A stretch of 7,815 bases of DNA from Cloacibacillus sp. (GCF_020860125.1 NZ_JAJBUX010000083.1:1-7815); one strand, 5' to 3'; positions 1 to 5,661 are shown, counted from the first letter of the stretch. Notes: a model not told the origin generated them from the sequence alone. Translations and numbers: made by a program.

Positions 1-332
1 ATGGGTTCAAAATCGTTAAAGCTGAGGGGGGAGAGTCCGAGCACCCTGTAGGTGGCGGGGTTTTCCGCGGCGTAGAGCAGGGTGTAGCCGTCGGCAGGCA
101 GGTTGGCGACCATCGTCGTGGCGACCGCGCCCGTGGCGCCGGTCTTGTTCTGCAGGATGATGGTCTTGCCGAGGTATTTTTCCGCCAGCGGCGTGATGGC
201 ACGCGATACTCCGTCGCAGCCGCCGCCCGCTCCCCACTGGATGATACCCTGGATATTTTTCTCAGGGTAGGCCGCGAGGGCCTCCTGCGCGATAAGGACA
301 GCTATAAGCGCCAGCAACAGTATTTTTCTCAT
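1..332 (-). CDS. tctC: TctC-family periplasmic solute receptor, copy 1 (partial)
   Basis: This is the N-terminal 110 codons of a TTT (Bug/TctC) extracytoplasmic receptor; the gene runs off the left edge. TctC proteins capture carboxylate ligands in the periplasm and pass them to the TctAB membrane complex. Residues 1-20 are a Sec signal peptide (MRKILLLALI... ending ALA, then AYPEKN), with no lipobox cysteine. Family motifs follow: WGAGGGCD at 33-40 (the Asp sits in the ligand-contacting loop), QNKTGATGA at 61-69, and LPADGYTLL at 78-86. The start at 332 is chosen because it begins the signal peptide and has AAGGG 11 nt upstream. The gene lies 27 nt after the aroE1 stop, so it is probably co-transcribed with it. 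It is a close paralogue of the receptor at 3721-4719, differing in the ligand loop (GGGCDG versus GGAMDN). Its ligand is unknown; linkage to aroE suggests a shikimate- or quinate-like acid. Confidence 0.9.
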   Translation of the reverse strand, partial: MRKILLLALIAVLIAQEALAAYPEKNIQGIIQWGAGGGCDGVSRAITPLAEKYLGKTIILQNKTGATGAVATTMVANLPADGYTLLYAAENPATYRVLGLSPLSFNDFEP

Positions 333-1250
333 TTTGCATACTTCCCTTCTTCGGTAATTTTATTTATGTTTCGGTAAATCGTTGAGGAACTTCTCACAGG
401 CGGCGGCCATCACCTCCACCGGCGGTGTTTCGCCCGTCCAGATACGCACAGCCTCCGCTCCCTGATAGACGAGCATCCACATGCCGTCCAGCGTCCGGCA
501 GCCGCACGCGGCGGCTTCGCGCAACAGGCGCGTCTCGCGCGGATTGTAGACGATGTCACATACAAAGTGGTGCGGCGAGAGCAGCGAGGCGTCGAAGGTG
601 AGCCCCTCGGCGGCTGGCCACATTCCCAAGGAGGTGGCCTGAACAACGATATCGGTATCCGCAAGCGCGCTTTCGATATTGGCGTTGTCGAGTGCCATAG
701 CCTCCGCGATGCCGACTCGCCGCGAGTTCATATCGCCGGCGAGGCTCTCTGCCTTTTCAAGACTGCGGTTCACAATGTAAAATTTCGCGCCGCCGGCGAT
801 CGCTAGGGCCGAGGCCACGCCGCGCGCCGCGCCGCCCGCGCCGACGACGAGGCATCTTTTGCCGCGCGGATCGACGCCGCCCTGTTCCCTCATAGCGCGC
901 ACAAAACCGGTGCCGTCCGTGTTGTAGCCGATTTTGCGCCCATCTTTGAAGAGCACAGTGTTCACCGCGCCAGACTCGGAGGCCGAGGGATGCAGCTCGT
1001 CCATCAGCTCTTTGACCGCCACCTTATGCGGTATCGTCACATTACAGCCCATGAAACCCATCGCCGCCATGGAGCCGACGATTCCCTCCATGCGCGAGGG
1101 CTCCGCCGGAACGGGGATATATAGCGCGTCAAGCCCCATATCCGCGTAGGCGTCGTTGTGCATCACCGCCGAGGCGGAGTGGCCGAGCGGCCAGCCGATG
1201 AGCGCCGCCGGTCTGGTATTCGCGGAGATGGGCAGCTCCCTCTTTTTGTA
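1..1250 (-). repeat. aroE-tctC paralogous block, copy 1
   Basis: This block covers aroE1 from its Tyr-Lys-Lys-Arg-Glu-Leu segment onward plus the visible part of tctC1. It matches the block at 4390-5649 in gene order, in a short aroE-tctC spacer (27 nt), and in protein sequence along the whole length (roughly 70% by eye). DNA identity is patchy. One exact 55-nt match runs at 451-505, equal to 4844-4898, within the codons for GMWMLVYQGAEAV, while other parts differ at many third positions. Confidence 0.8.
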
Positions 1251-1373
1251 GGCTTTCAGCCCCGCCGCCGCCCTCTCCCGAAGCAGCGCGACACCGCAGC
1301 CGCCCGCCTCCGCCGTGACGTCCCCCCACAAAACCGCGCCATTGTCCTCTGTCATAACGTTCTTTTCCCACAT
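360..1373 (-). CDS. aroE: Shikimate dehydrogenase-family protein, copy 1
   Basis: This is an AroE-family NAD(P)-dependent oxidoreductase, predicted cytosolic, that should interconvert 3-dehydroshikimate and shikimate (or the quinate pair). With the start at 1373 it has 337 residues. Substrate-domain motifs are GWPLGHSASA (about 60-69), NVTIPHK with catalytic Lys117, SGAVNTV, and YNTDGTG with catalytic Asp153. The Rossmann motif GAGGAA is at 178-183, followed by NRSLEKA (202-208), the usual NADP-type signature of biosynthetic AroE. ATSLGM, VYNPRET and YQGAEA (Gln304) complete the family pattern. The in-frame ATG at 1406 has no Shine-Dalgarno, while the one at 1373 has AAAGGAG 9 nt upstream, so 1373 is preferred. 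Compared with copy 2 it carries about 38 extra N-terminal residues of no recognised function. It is preceded by an aromatic leader peptide and terminator and followed closely by tctC1. Family is certain; the exact substrate is inferred. Confidence 0.92.
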   Translation of the reverse strand: MWEKNVMTEDNGAVLWGDVTAEAGGCGVALLRERAAAGLKAYKKRELPISANTRPAALIGWPLGHSASAVMHNDAYADMGLDALYIPVPAEPSRMEGIVGSMAAMGFMGCNVTIPHKVAVKELMDELHPSASESGAVNTVLFKDGRKIGYNTDGTGFVRAMREQGGVDPRGKRCLVVGAGGAARGVASALAIAGGAKFYIVNRSLEKAESLAGDMNSRRVGIAEAMALDNANIESALADTDIVVQATSLGMWPAAEGLTFDASLLSPHHFVCDIVYNPRETRLLREAAACGCRTLDGMWMLVYQGAEAVRIWTGETPPVEVMAAACEKFLNDLPKHK

Positions 1374-1382
1374 AATGATGTT

Positions 1383-1389
1383 CTCCTTT
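1383..1389 (-). promoter_or_regulatory. Ribosome binding site deciding the aroE1 start
   Basis: The minus strand reads AAAGGAG here, 9 nt before the ATG at 1373. The upstream in-frame ATG at 1406 has no comparable site before it, so this motif supports the shorter 337-residue AroE1. Confidence 0.75.
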
Positions 1390-1417
1390 CGTAAGCTCTT
1401 CCACATAAAACCCCGCG

Positions 1418-1453
1418 TCAGCCGTCAAAGGGCACGAGGTCACCGGCGGCTGA
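1418..1453 (-). promoter_or_regulatory. Inverted repeat in the aroE1 5' untranslated region
   Basis: TCAGCCG (1453-1447) and CGGCTGA (1424-1418) on the minus strand form a perfect 7-bp inverted repeat around a 22-nt loop. It lies after the attenuator terminator and about 29 nt before the aroE1 Shine-Dalgarno. GGGGTTTT follows soon after, but there is no proper U-tract directly after the stem, so it is not called as a terminator. It could be an mRNA-stability or regulatory hairpin. Its function is unknown. Confidence 0.35.
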
Positions 1454-1512
1454 ACATTAAATCTTGATCCAGCCTTCCTATTTGCCTTTGTCTGTCGTAT
1501 TTCAGCGGAGGG

Positions 1513-1550
1513 AAACAAAAAAGACCGCGGCCCCTGCGGACGACGGTCTT
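1513..1550 (-). terminator. Rho-independent terminator (attenuator) of the aromatic leader
   Basis: On the minus strand AAGACCG (1550-1544) pairs with CGGTCTT (1527-1521). The stem continues through a U-G wobble and a C-C mismatch into GTCC (1541-1538) with GGGC (1533-1530), closed by a GCAG tetraloop. A U-tract follows at once (TTTTTT from 1522, then G, then TTT). The stem begins 38 nt after the stop codon of the leader peptide at 1589-1690 and lies about 140 nt before aroE1. That placement fits an attenuator rather than an eamA terminator, because a near-consensus promoter lies between eamA and this hairpin. Confidence 0.85.
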
Positions 1551-1588
1551 GAAGTATCTCTCAGATCTTTTACTTTATCAGGTCCGAA

Positions 1589-1690
1589 TCACTTCGCGAA
1601 AAACGCCAGAAACCCCGAGGCATCAAACGAGCGGGGAAAAGTAAAAAACCAATAAAAGTAAAAGTTTTTATTTAACAGCGCTTTTCCCAT
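1589..1690 (-). CDS. Aromatic-amino-acid leader peptide (attenuator ORF)
   Basis: This is a 33-codon ORF. ATG at 1690 is preceded by GGGAGG (1704-1699) at 8-nt spacing, and the stop is TGA at 1591-1589. Twelve of 33 residues are aromatic (9 Phe, 2 Tyr, 1 Trp). Residues 10-18 read FYFYWFFTF, eight of nine aromatic, followed by Pro, and a second Phe group lies at residues 22-31. The FFTFP stretch matches the end of the E. coli pheA leader peptide PheL. It sits between a near-consensus promoter (1745-1773) and a terminator hairpin (1513-1550), upstream of the shikimate-pathway gene aroE1. The inferred role is as a ribosome-stalling sensor: low charged tRNA-Phe/Tyr/Trp stalls translation at codons 10-18 and favours read-through into aroE1-tctC1. 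A CCCCG (1636-1632)/CGGGG (1617-1613) pairing right after the aromatic codons could be the 1:2 hairpin. The antiterminator pairing is not resolved. The peptide itself probably has no other function. Confidence 0.85.
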   Translation of the reverse strand: MGKALLNKNFYFYWFFTFPRSFDASGFLAFFAK

Positions 1691-1744
1691 AACGTGAGCC
1701 TCCCTCTTTCGCGGACGTGACCGTCTCTTGTTTTTGTGAGGTGA

Positions 1745-1773
1745 ATGATACTGCTGTCATTTGTATCTGTCAA
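1745..1773 (-). promoter_or_regulatory. Sigma70-type promoter for the leader-aroE1-tctC1 transcript
   Basis: The minus strand has a perfect -35 TTGACA (1773-1768), a 17-nt spacer, and -10 TATCAT (1750-1745, five of six to consensus). Transcription would start near 1738, giving an RNA with the leader ORF start about 48 nt in. It lies 50-80 nt downstream of the eamA stop, so the aroE1 unit is expected to be transcribed independently of lysR-eamA. Confidence 0.8.
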
Positions 1774-1824
1774 GTATGTAAATGAACGGCAGTCTACCGC
1801 AAACGGCGAAAAATAAAAATTCTG

Positions 1825-2730
1825 TTATTTTAACGCCTTTTTCTGTACCGTCGCGCAGGCTACCGCGGCCATTATGATCGCGCAGCCCGCCAGTTCGTGC
1901 CCCGTGGGATAGAGGCCGAGGACGAGCGGCGTTATGATGAGCGCGAAGACCAGCTCAAGCGTGCAGATGAGGCTGACCAACGAGGCGGGGATGCGTTTCA
2001 GCGCGTTGAACATGAATCCGAAGCCCAACAGCCCCGCGCCGAGCGCCGAGTACTGCATCAGCGCGAATACGGCCCCGTCGATGGCCTTGAGGTCGCCCCA
2101 GCCCATCAGCACTGACTTTCCGGCGATGAGCATCGCGCCGCCGAAAAGGTGCACGTAAAAGAGCTGTATCAGCGGGTTCGTCGCGCCGCCCATCAGTATC
2201 CGGCGGGAGACGAGCGTCTGTCCGGAGAGTCCGATCAGCGAGGCGAGCGCCCACATCAGACCGGCAGGCGAGACGGAGAGCATGCCGCCCTCCTGCCCCA
2301 TAAAACCGACATAGAGGCCGCCGACGATCATGAAACCCGCGGCTATCTGCATCCTAGAGGGCTTTTCATGCGTTATGAAGTATGAACCGGCCATCGTCAC
2401 CAGCGGGAAGGTATAGTGCAGCATAAGCGCCTGGGGCACGGTGAGGTAAAAGCAGGAGACCATAAAGCCGCAGGCGTTCATCACCACGGTCAGGAAGCCG
2501 AGAAAAACATAGGTGCGCATGAGGCTGCGTCCGATCCTGTACCACCCCGGCCCGAGGCTGTATCTGAGGTAGAGGGACATCAGGATCACGACGAGCACCG
2601 CACGGTAACACATTACCGAGACCATGCTGACCCCCTGCGTACCGATAAACTTTGCGAGCGGGCTCATACCGCCCCATAGCACGGCGGTGCCCAGAGCCAT
2701 CATCACGCCGCGTGTGTAGTTATTTTTCAT
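1825..2730 (-). CDS. DMT-superfamily EamA-type permease
   Basis: This is a 301-residue inner-membrane protein, the usual length for the EamA/RhaT-like drug/metabolite transporter family, with about ten hydrophobic segments (roughly 8-26, 36-55, 74-92, 98-116, 127-145, 155-173, 186-206, 222-240, 250-270, 280-294) in two similar halves. The first EamA unit opens with GTAVLWGGMSPLAKF, typical of the fold, and the end is a short Lys-rich tail (QKKALK). Family members export or import amino acids and other small metabolites; YddG, an aromatic amino acid exporter, belongs to this superfamily, but nothing here proves that substrate. The start at 2730 has AAAAGGTG upstream at 6-7 nt. The gene begins 12 nt after the lysR stop, so the two are almost certainly co-transcribed and the regulator may control it. 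Confidence 0.88.
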   Translation of the reverse strand: MKNNYTRGVMMALGTAVLWGGMSPLAKFIGTQGVSMVSVMCYRAVLVVILMSLYLRYSLGPGWYRIGRSLMRTYVFLGFLTVVMNACGFMVSCFYLTVPQALMLHYTFPLVTMAGSYFITHEKPSRMQIAAGFMIVGGLYVGFMGQEGGMLSVSPAGLMWALASLIGLSGQTLVSRRILMGGATNPLIQLFYVHLFGGAMLIAGKSVLMGWGDLKAIDGAVFALMQYSALGAGLLGFGFMFNALKRIPASLVSLICTLELVFALIITPLVLGLYPTGHELAGCAIIMAAVACATVQKKALK

Positions 2731-2742
2731 CTTTTCACCTTT

Positions 2743-3648
2743 TCATCTCTTGAATCCGGCTATAAGTCCCTGCTTAGAGCACAGTTTTATGTAATTTACA
2801 AAGCGCACCGCCGCAGGCGGCAGGTAGCGGTTGGCGTTGTAGGCCATGTAGAGCGTACAGTGGGCGTCAAAGTCCTCCACCCTCAGGGTGCGGACGCTGA
2901 GCTTCTTGAGCACGTCGGTGACGGCGACGAAGGCCACTCCGAAACCGGCGGAGACCAGAGAAAATATCGCCTCTTCGTCAGGCGCCTCGTAGGCGACCCT
3001 GGGCACCACGTCGACGCTCTTCAGCAGGTATTCCACCAGCCGCCGGAGCCCCGAATCGTCCTCGTAGAGGATATAGGGATAGGGCTCTATCTCACGCAGG
3101 CAGATACTTTCACGCTCCGCCAGCGGATGATCGGCGGGAACAATGACCGCCATCTCCTGACAGAACAGGGGGAAGAGCGACAGGTCGGGAACCTCCTTCT
3201 CCGTGGTACAGAAACCGACGTCGAAGAGCCCCTCTTTGAGTCCCGCTATCACCTGCGGCGAATTAAGCTGTTTGAAGTTAAAGATTATCTTTTCGTTCTC
3301 TTTACGGCGCAGAAATTCGCGCGCGAGGCGCGGTACGAAACCATAGCTCCAGGGAGGATTATAGGCGATGTTGATATCGCCCTCGGTCTCGCTCGCGAGG
3401 CGCTTCATCTTTATGTTTATCGTTGTGAGCGAGTCCAGCGGCGTTATCTGCTCATAGTAGAGCCGTCCGTATTTCGTGAGGGAGATGCTGCGCTTCTCAC
3501 GCTTAAAGAGCGGCACGCCGAGCTCGGTCTCCAGATTTGAGATCGAAATGCTGATCGTCGACTGTGAGATAAGCAGCTCCTCAGAGGCCTTCCTGAAATT
3601 GAGCAGGCGGGCTACTACGCAGAAATATGTCAGCTGCTGCAGCGTCAT
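2743..3648 (-). CDS. LysR-family transcriptional regulator
   Basis: This 301-residue protein is of standard LysR-type length. The winged helix-turn-helix occupies residues 1-60: LQQLTYFCVVARLLNFRKAS, then LLISQSTISISISNLETELG and PLFKR, matching the family pattern of recognition helix and wing. Residues of about 90-295 form the periplasmic-binding-protein-like effector domain. The start at 3648 has GGGAGG 10 nt upstream. Unlike most LysR genes it is not divergent from its likely target. It lies co-directionally between the TTT operon and eamA, separated from tctC2 by 72 nt containing a strong hairpin. Plausible targets are eamA, the TTT operon and itself. The inducer is unknown; a carboxylate or aromatic precursor would fit the context but is inference. 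Confidence 0.92.
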   Translation of the reverse strand: MTLQQLTYFCVVARLLNFRKASEELLISQSTISISISNLETELGVPLFKREKRSISLTKYGRLYYEQITPLDSLTTINIKMKRLASETEGDINIAYNPPWSYGFVPRLAREFLRRKENEKIIFNFKQLNSPQVIAGLKEGLFDVGFCTTEKEVPDLSLFPLFCQEMAVIVPADHPLAERESICLREIEPYPYILYEDDSGLRRLVEYLLKSVDVVPRVAYEAPDEEAIFSLVSAGFGVAFVAVTDVLKKLSVRTLRVEDFDAHCTLYMAYNANRYLPPAAVRFVNYIKLCSKQGLIAGFKR

Positions 3649-3674
3649 GGCGGAGACCCTCCCGGCAAAATAGT

Positions 3675-3711
3675 ACGGAGGCGGCCTCTTGAAAAGAGAA
3701 GCCGCCTCCGT
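3675..3711 (-). terminator. Strong hairpin after tctC2, probable terminator
   Basis: ACGGAGGCGGC (3675-3685) and GCCGCCTCCGT (3701-3711) form a perfect 11-bp stem. It is extended, past a 2-nt bulge, by CTCTT/AAGAG closing a 3-nt loop. It starts 9 nt after the tctC2 stop codon, where a terminator for the TTT operon is expected. In the minus-strand direction the tail reads ACTATTTTG, a poor U-tract, so termination may be partial and let some transcripts run into lysR. Confidence 0.6.
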
Positions 3712-3712
3712 T

Positions 3713-3718
3713 ATTATA
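3713..3718 (-). promoter_or_regulatory. Isolated TATAAT, possible -10 for lysR
   Basis: A perfect TATAAT lies on the minus strand 2 nt after the tctC2 stop and 65 nt before the lysR start. No good -35 hexamer sits 16-19 nt upstream, where the sequence is G+C-rich tctC2 coding DNA. A start here would fall inside the hairpin at 3675-3711. This is only a weak candidate for a lysR-eamA promoter. Confidence 0.25.
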
Positions 3719-3720
3719 GC

Positions 3721-4719
3721 TTATTTATGGGCGGGACGCGGAATGCCGAATTTCTCGGGCGATTCCTTCGCGCCGCCGGCGTCATAGAGAAGCCATGCGC
3801 TGACCGACTGGTTCTGGTTGATGTATTTGCGAGCCGCGTCTCCGGTAAGGCCAAGCTTCACGCCGCCCATCGTCTTCGCGAATTCGTCAAATTTAGGGTC
3901 GTTGTAGGCCTTGAGGTAGGCCTTCTGGAGTGTCTCATAGGCCTCTTTCGGCGTGCCCTTCTTTACAAATACGCCGAAGAAGGCGCCCCAGGGAAGGTAG
4001 GGCTTGTATTCCTTAGCGTAGAATTCCGTGATCGCGGGGACCTGCTTCACCGCCGGCACGCGCTCGGGCGAGATCACCGCGAGGGCGCGCACGTTGCCGG
4101 CGTTGATGAAGTTCACGCAGGAGAGGAGGCCAACCGCGACGGCGTCGATATGTTTGCCCATGATCGCCGTGACCGCCGGGCCCTCGCCGTCAAACTGTAT
4201 CTGCGGGAATTTAACGCCGTGCACCTTTTCGATCATCGTCGTGGCGACGAAGGGAAGTCCTCCGGGGCCCGTGGAGCCCATCTTGACCGTTTTACCGGAC
4301 TTCGCCGCTTCGATAAGGTCTTTGAATGTCTTATAGGGCGAATCCTTCGGGACCACTACCACGCCGACGTTGGCCATCATCAGCAGCACTGGGTCGAAAT
4401 CGGCGTAGTCTATCTTCGCGAGGCCGGTGACCTTATAAAGGTTGGGGTTCTCCGCGCCAAAGAGCAGCGTGTAGCCGTCAGCGGGAAGGTTGTTTACAAA
4501 TGTCGTGGCGATCGCGCCCGTAGCGCCGGTCTTATTCTGCATAATGACCGTCTTTCCAAGCTCTTTGCCCGCCATCGGCGTTATCGCGCGCGCGACGTTG
4601 TCCATCGCTCCGCCCGCGCCCCACATGATGTACCCCTGTAGATTCTTCTCGGGATAGGCGGCGAAGGCCGCCTGCGCCATCAAAGCCGTGAAAAGCACCG
4701 TCAACAATAATTTCTTCAT
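3721..4719 (-). CDS. tctC: TctC-family periplasmic solute receptor, copy 2
   Basis: This is the receptor of the TTT transporter encoded just upstream. With the start at 4719 it has 332 residues, normal for Bug/TctC proteins. Residues 1-20 are a Sec signal peptide (MKKLLLTVLF... AFA, then AYPEKN) without a lipobox. Mature-domain motifs are WGAGGAMD, QNKTGATGA and LPADGYTLL, and the protein ends IPRPAHK. An in-frame ATG at 4728 would add three residues. The 4719 start is preferred because it aligns with the start of copy 1 and gives a typical MKK signal peptide, although its GAGG is only 3 nt away. If 4728 is used, the gap to aroE2 is 27 nt, the same as between aroE1 and tctC1. As the last gene of tctB-tctA-aroE2-tctC2 it is presumably made in stoichiometry with the permease. 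The neighbouring dehydrogenase suggests a shikimate/quinate-type ligand, which is unproven. Confidence 0.93.
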   Translation of the reverse strand: MKKLLLTVLFTALMAQAAFAAYPEKNLQGYIMWGAGGAMDNVARAITPMAGKELGKTVIMQNKTGATGAIATTFVNNLPADGYTLLFGAENPNLYKVTGLAKIDYADFDPVLLMMANVGVVVVPKDSPYKTFKDLIEAAKSGKTVKMGSTGPGGLPFVATTMIEKVHGVKFPQIQFDGEGPAVTAIMGKHIDAVAVGLLSCVNFINAGNVRALAVISPERVPAVKQVPAITEFYAKEYKPYLPWGAFFGVFVKKGTPKEAYETLQKAYLKAYNDPKFDEFAKTMGGVKLGLTGDAARKYINQNQSVSAWLLYDAGGAKESPEKFGIPRPAHK

Positions 4720-5649
4720 TGTCCTCATACTTTCTTTCGTTTTTATAACAGTGATTTAATGTTTCTGTAAATCCTCAAGAAAACGTTCGCATCCCGCGGC
4801 CATCACATCAACCAGAGGCTCCATGCCCGTCCAGATACGAACCGCCTCCGCTCCCTGATAGACGAGCATCCACATGCCGTCCAGCGTCCGGCAGCCGCGC
4901 GCGGCCGCCTCGCGCAGAAGGCGCGTCTTTCTCGGGCTGTAGACGACGTCACAGACAAAGTGACGCGGCGAAAGAAGCGAGGTGTCGAAGGCGACCGTAT
5001 CTTCGTTCGGGCGCATCCCTAGACGCGTCGCGTGAACGACGAAGTCCGCCTCTTCAAGAGCACCGCCGACGCTCTTTTTATCAAGGGCCAGCGGCCTGGC
5101 CGATCCCGGACGCAGCGCGTTCATATCATCGGCGAGGCGTTCCGCCATTTCGTACTCCTCCTCGCGGTTGGCGATAAAAAATTTCGCGGCCCCGGCGATC
5201 GCGAGCGCGGAGGCTACGCCGCGCGCCGCTCCTCCCGCGCCGATCATCAGGCAGCTTTTGCCGGAGGGATGAAAATCGCCCTTCTCTATCAGGGCGTGCA
5301 CAAAGCCGGTGCCGTCCGTATTGTAACCGATCCTGCGCCCCTCTTTGAAGAGCACGGTGTTCACGGCCCCGGACTCGGCCGCCGAGGGGTGGAGCTCATC
5401 CATGAGCTCCTTCACGGCCACCTTGTGCGGTATCGTCACGTTGCAGCCCATGAACCCCATAGTCTCCATCGCCTTCACCGCCTCCGCGACATTTTGCGGC
5501 TCCACAGGCAGGGGCAGATAGATGGCGTCAAGTCCCATCGCGGCGTAGGCGTCGTTGTGCATCTCGGCGGAGGCTGAATGGCCGAGCGGCCACCCGATCA
5601 GCGCCGCGAGTTTCGTATTTACGGATATCGGCAGCTCCCTGTTTTTATA
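4390..5649 (-). repeat. aroE-tctC paralogous block, copy 2
   Basis: This is the counterpart of the block at 1-1250, here following tctBA. Homology begins only at residue 4 of AroE2, next to the tctA stop. The N-terminal extension of AroE1 therefore has no match here, and one duplication edge falls at about 5649/1250. Confidence 0.8.
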
Positions 5650-5658
5650 GGGGCACAT
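4756..5658 (-). CDS. aroE: Shikimate/quinate dehydrogenase-family protein, copy 2
   Basis: This 300-residue AroE/YdiB-family oxidoreductase is predicted cytosolic. Motifs are GWPLGHSASA (22-31), NVTIPHK (73-79, catalytic Lys79), SGAVNTV (96-102), YNTDGTG (112-118, catalytic Asp115), Rossmann GAGGAA (140-145), VYSPRKT (239-245) and YQGAEA (267-272, Gln268). After the second Rossmann strand it reads NREEEYE (164-170), with an acid replacing the Ser/Thr seen in NADP enzymes and two residues more than copy 1. E. coli YdiB, which accepts NAD, has NRRDE there, so NAD use is likely by analogy. The ATG at 5658 lies 3 nt after the tctA TGA with a G-rich site upstream, so translational coupling is likely. 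An overlapping ATGA at 5665 opens only a 6-codon frame. Position between tctA and tctC2 suggests the enzyme acts on the imported acid. It could instead be a second biosynthetic AroE. Confidence 0.92.
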   Translation of the reverse strand: MCPYKNRELPISVNTKLAALIGWPLGHSASAEMHNDAYAAMGLDAIYLPLPVEPQNVAEAVKAMETMGFMGCNVTIPHKVAVKELMDELHPSAAESGAVNTVLFKEGRRIGYNTDGTGFVHALIEKGDFHPSGKSCLMIGAGGAARGVASALAIAGAAKFFIANREEEYEMAERLADDMNALRPGSARPLALDKKSVGGALEEADFVVHATRLGMRPNEDTVAFDTSLLSPRHFVCDVVYSPRKTRLLREAAARGCRTLDGMWMLVYQGAEAVRIWTGMEPLVDVMAAGCERFLEDLQKH

Positions 5659-5661
5659 GGC

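Noticed and set aside
1374..1406. Longer AroE1 starting at the ATG at 1406
   Set aside because: No Shine-Dalgarno precedes it, whereas AAAGGAG precedes the ATG at 1373 at good spacing.
1441..1458. Short ORF MFSRR after the attenuator terminator
   Set aside because: It is five codons long with its purine-rich site too far upstream, and has no regulatory codon pattern.
1464..1655. Plus-strand open frame of 63 codons across the attenuator region
   Set aside because: It has no ribosome site or recognisable content, and it crosses the terminator and leader ORF that are well supported on the other strand.
1782..1810. Possible terminator just after eamA
   Set aside because: Only a 5-bp stem with one wobble (CGGTA/TGCCG) can be drawn and no U-tract follows, so it is not called.
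2860..3540. Plus-strand open frame of 226 codons
   Set aside because: It lies wholly opposite lysR, whose helix-turn-helix and effector domain are unmistakable; the frame has shadow-like composition.
3727..4641. Long plus-strand open frame of 304 codons
   Set aside because: It lies wholly opposite tctC2, has Arg/His/Val-rich composition typical of an antisense shadow, and shows no family motif.
5032..5577. Plus-strand open frame of 181 codons
   Set aside because: It is the antisense shadow of aroE2 with no recognisable domain.
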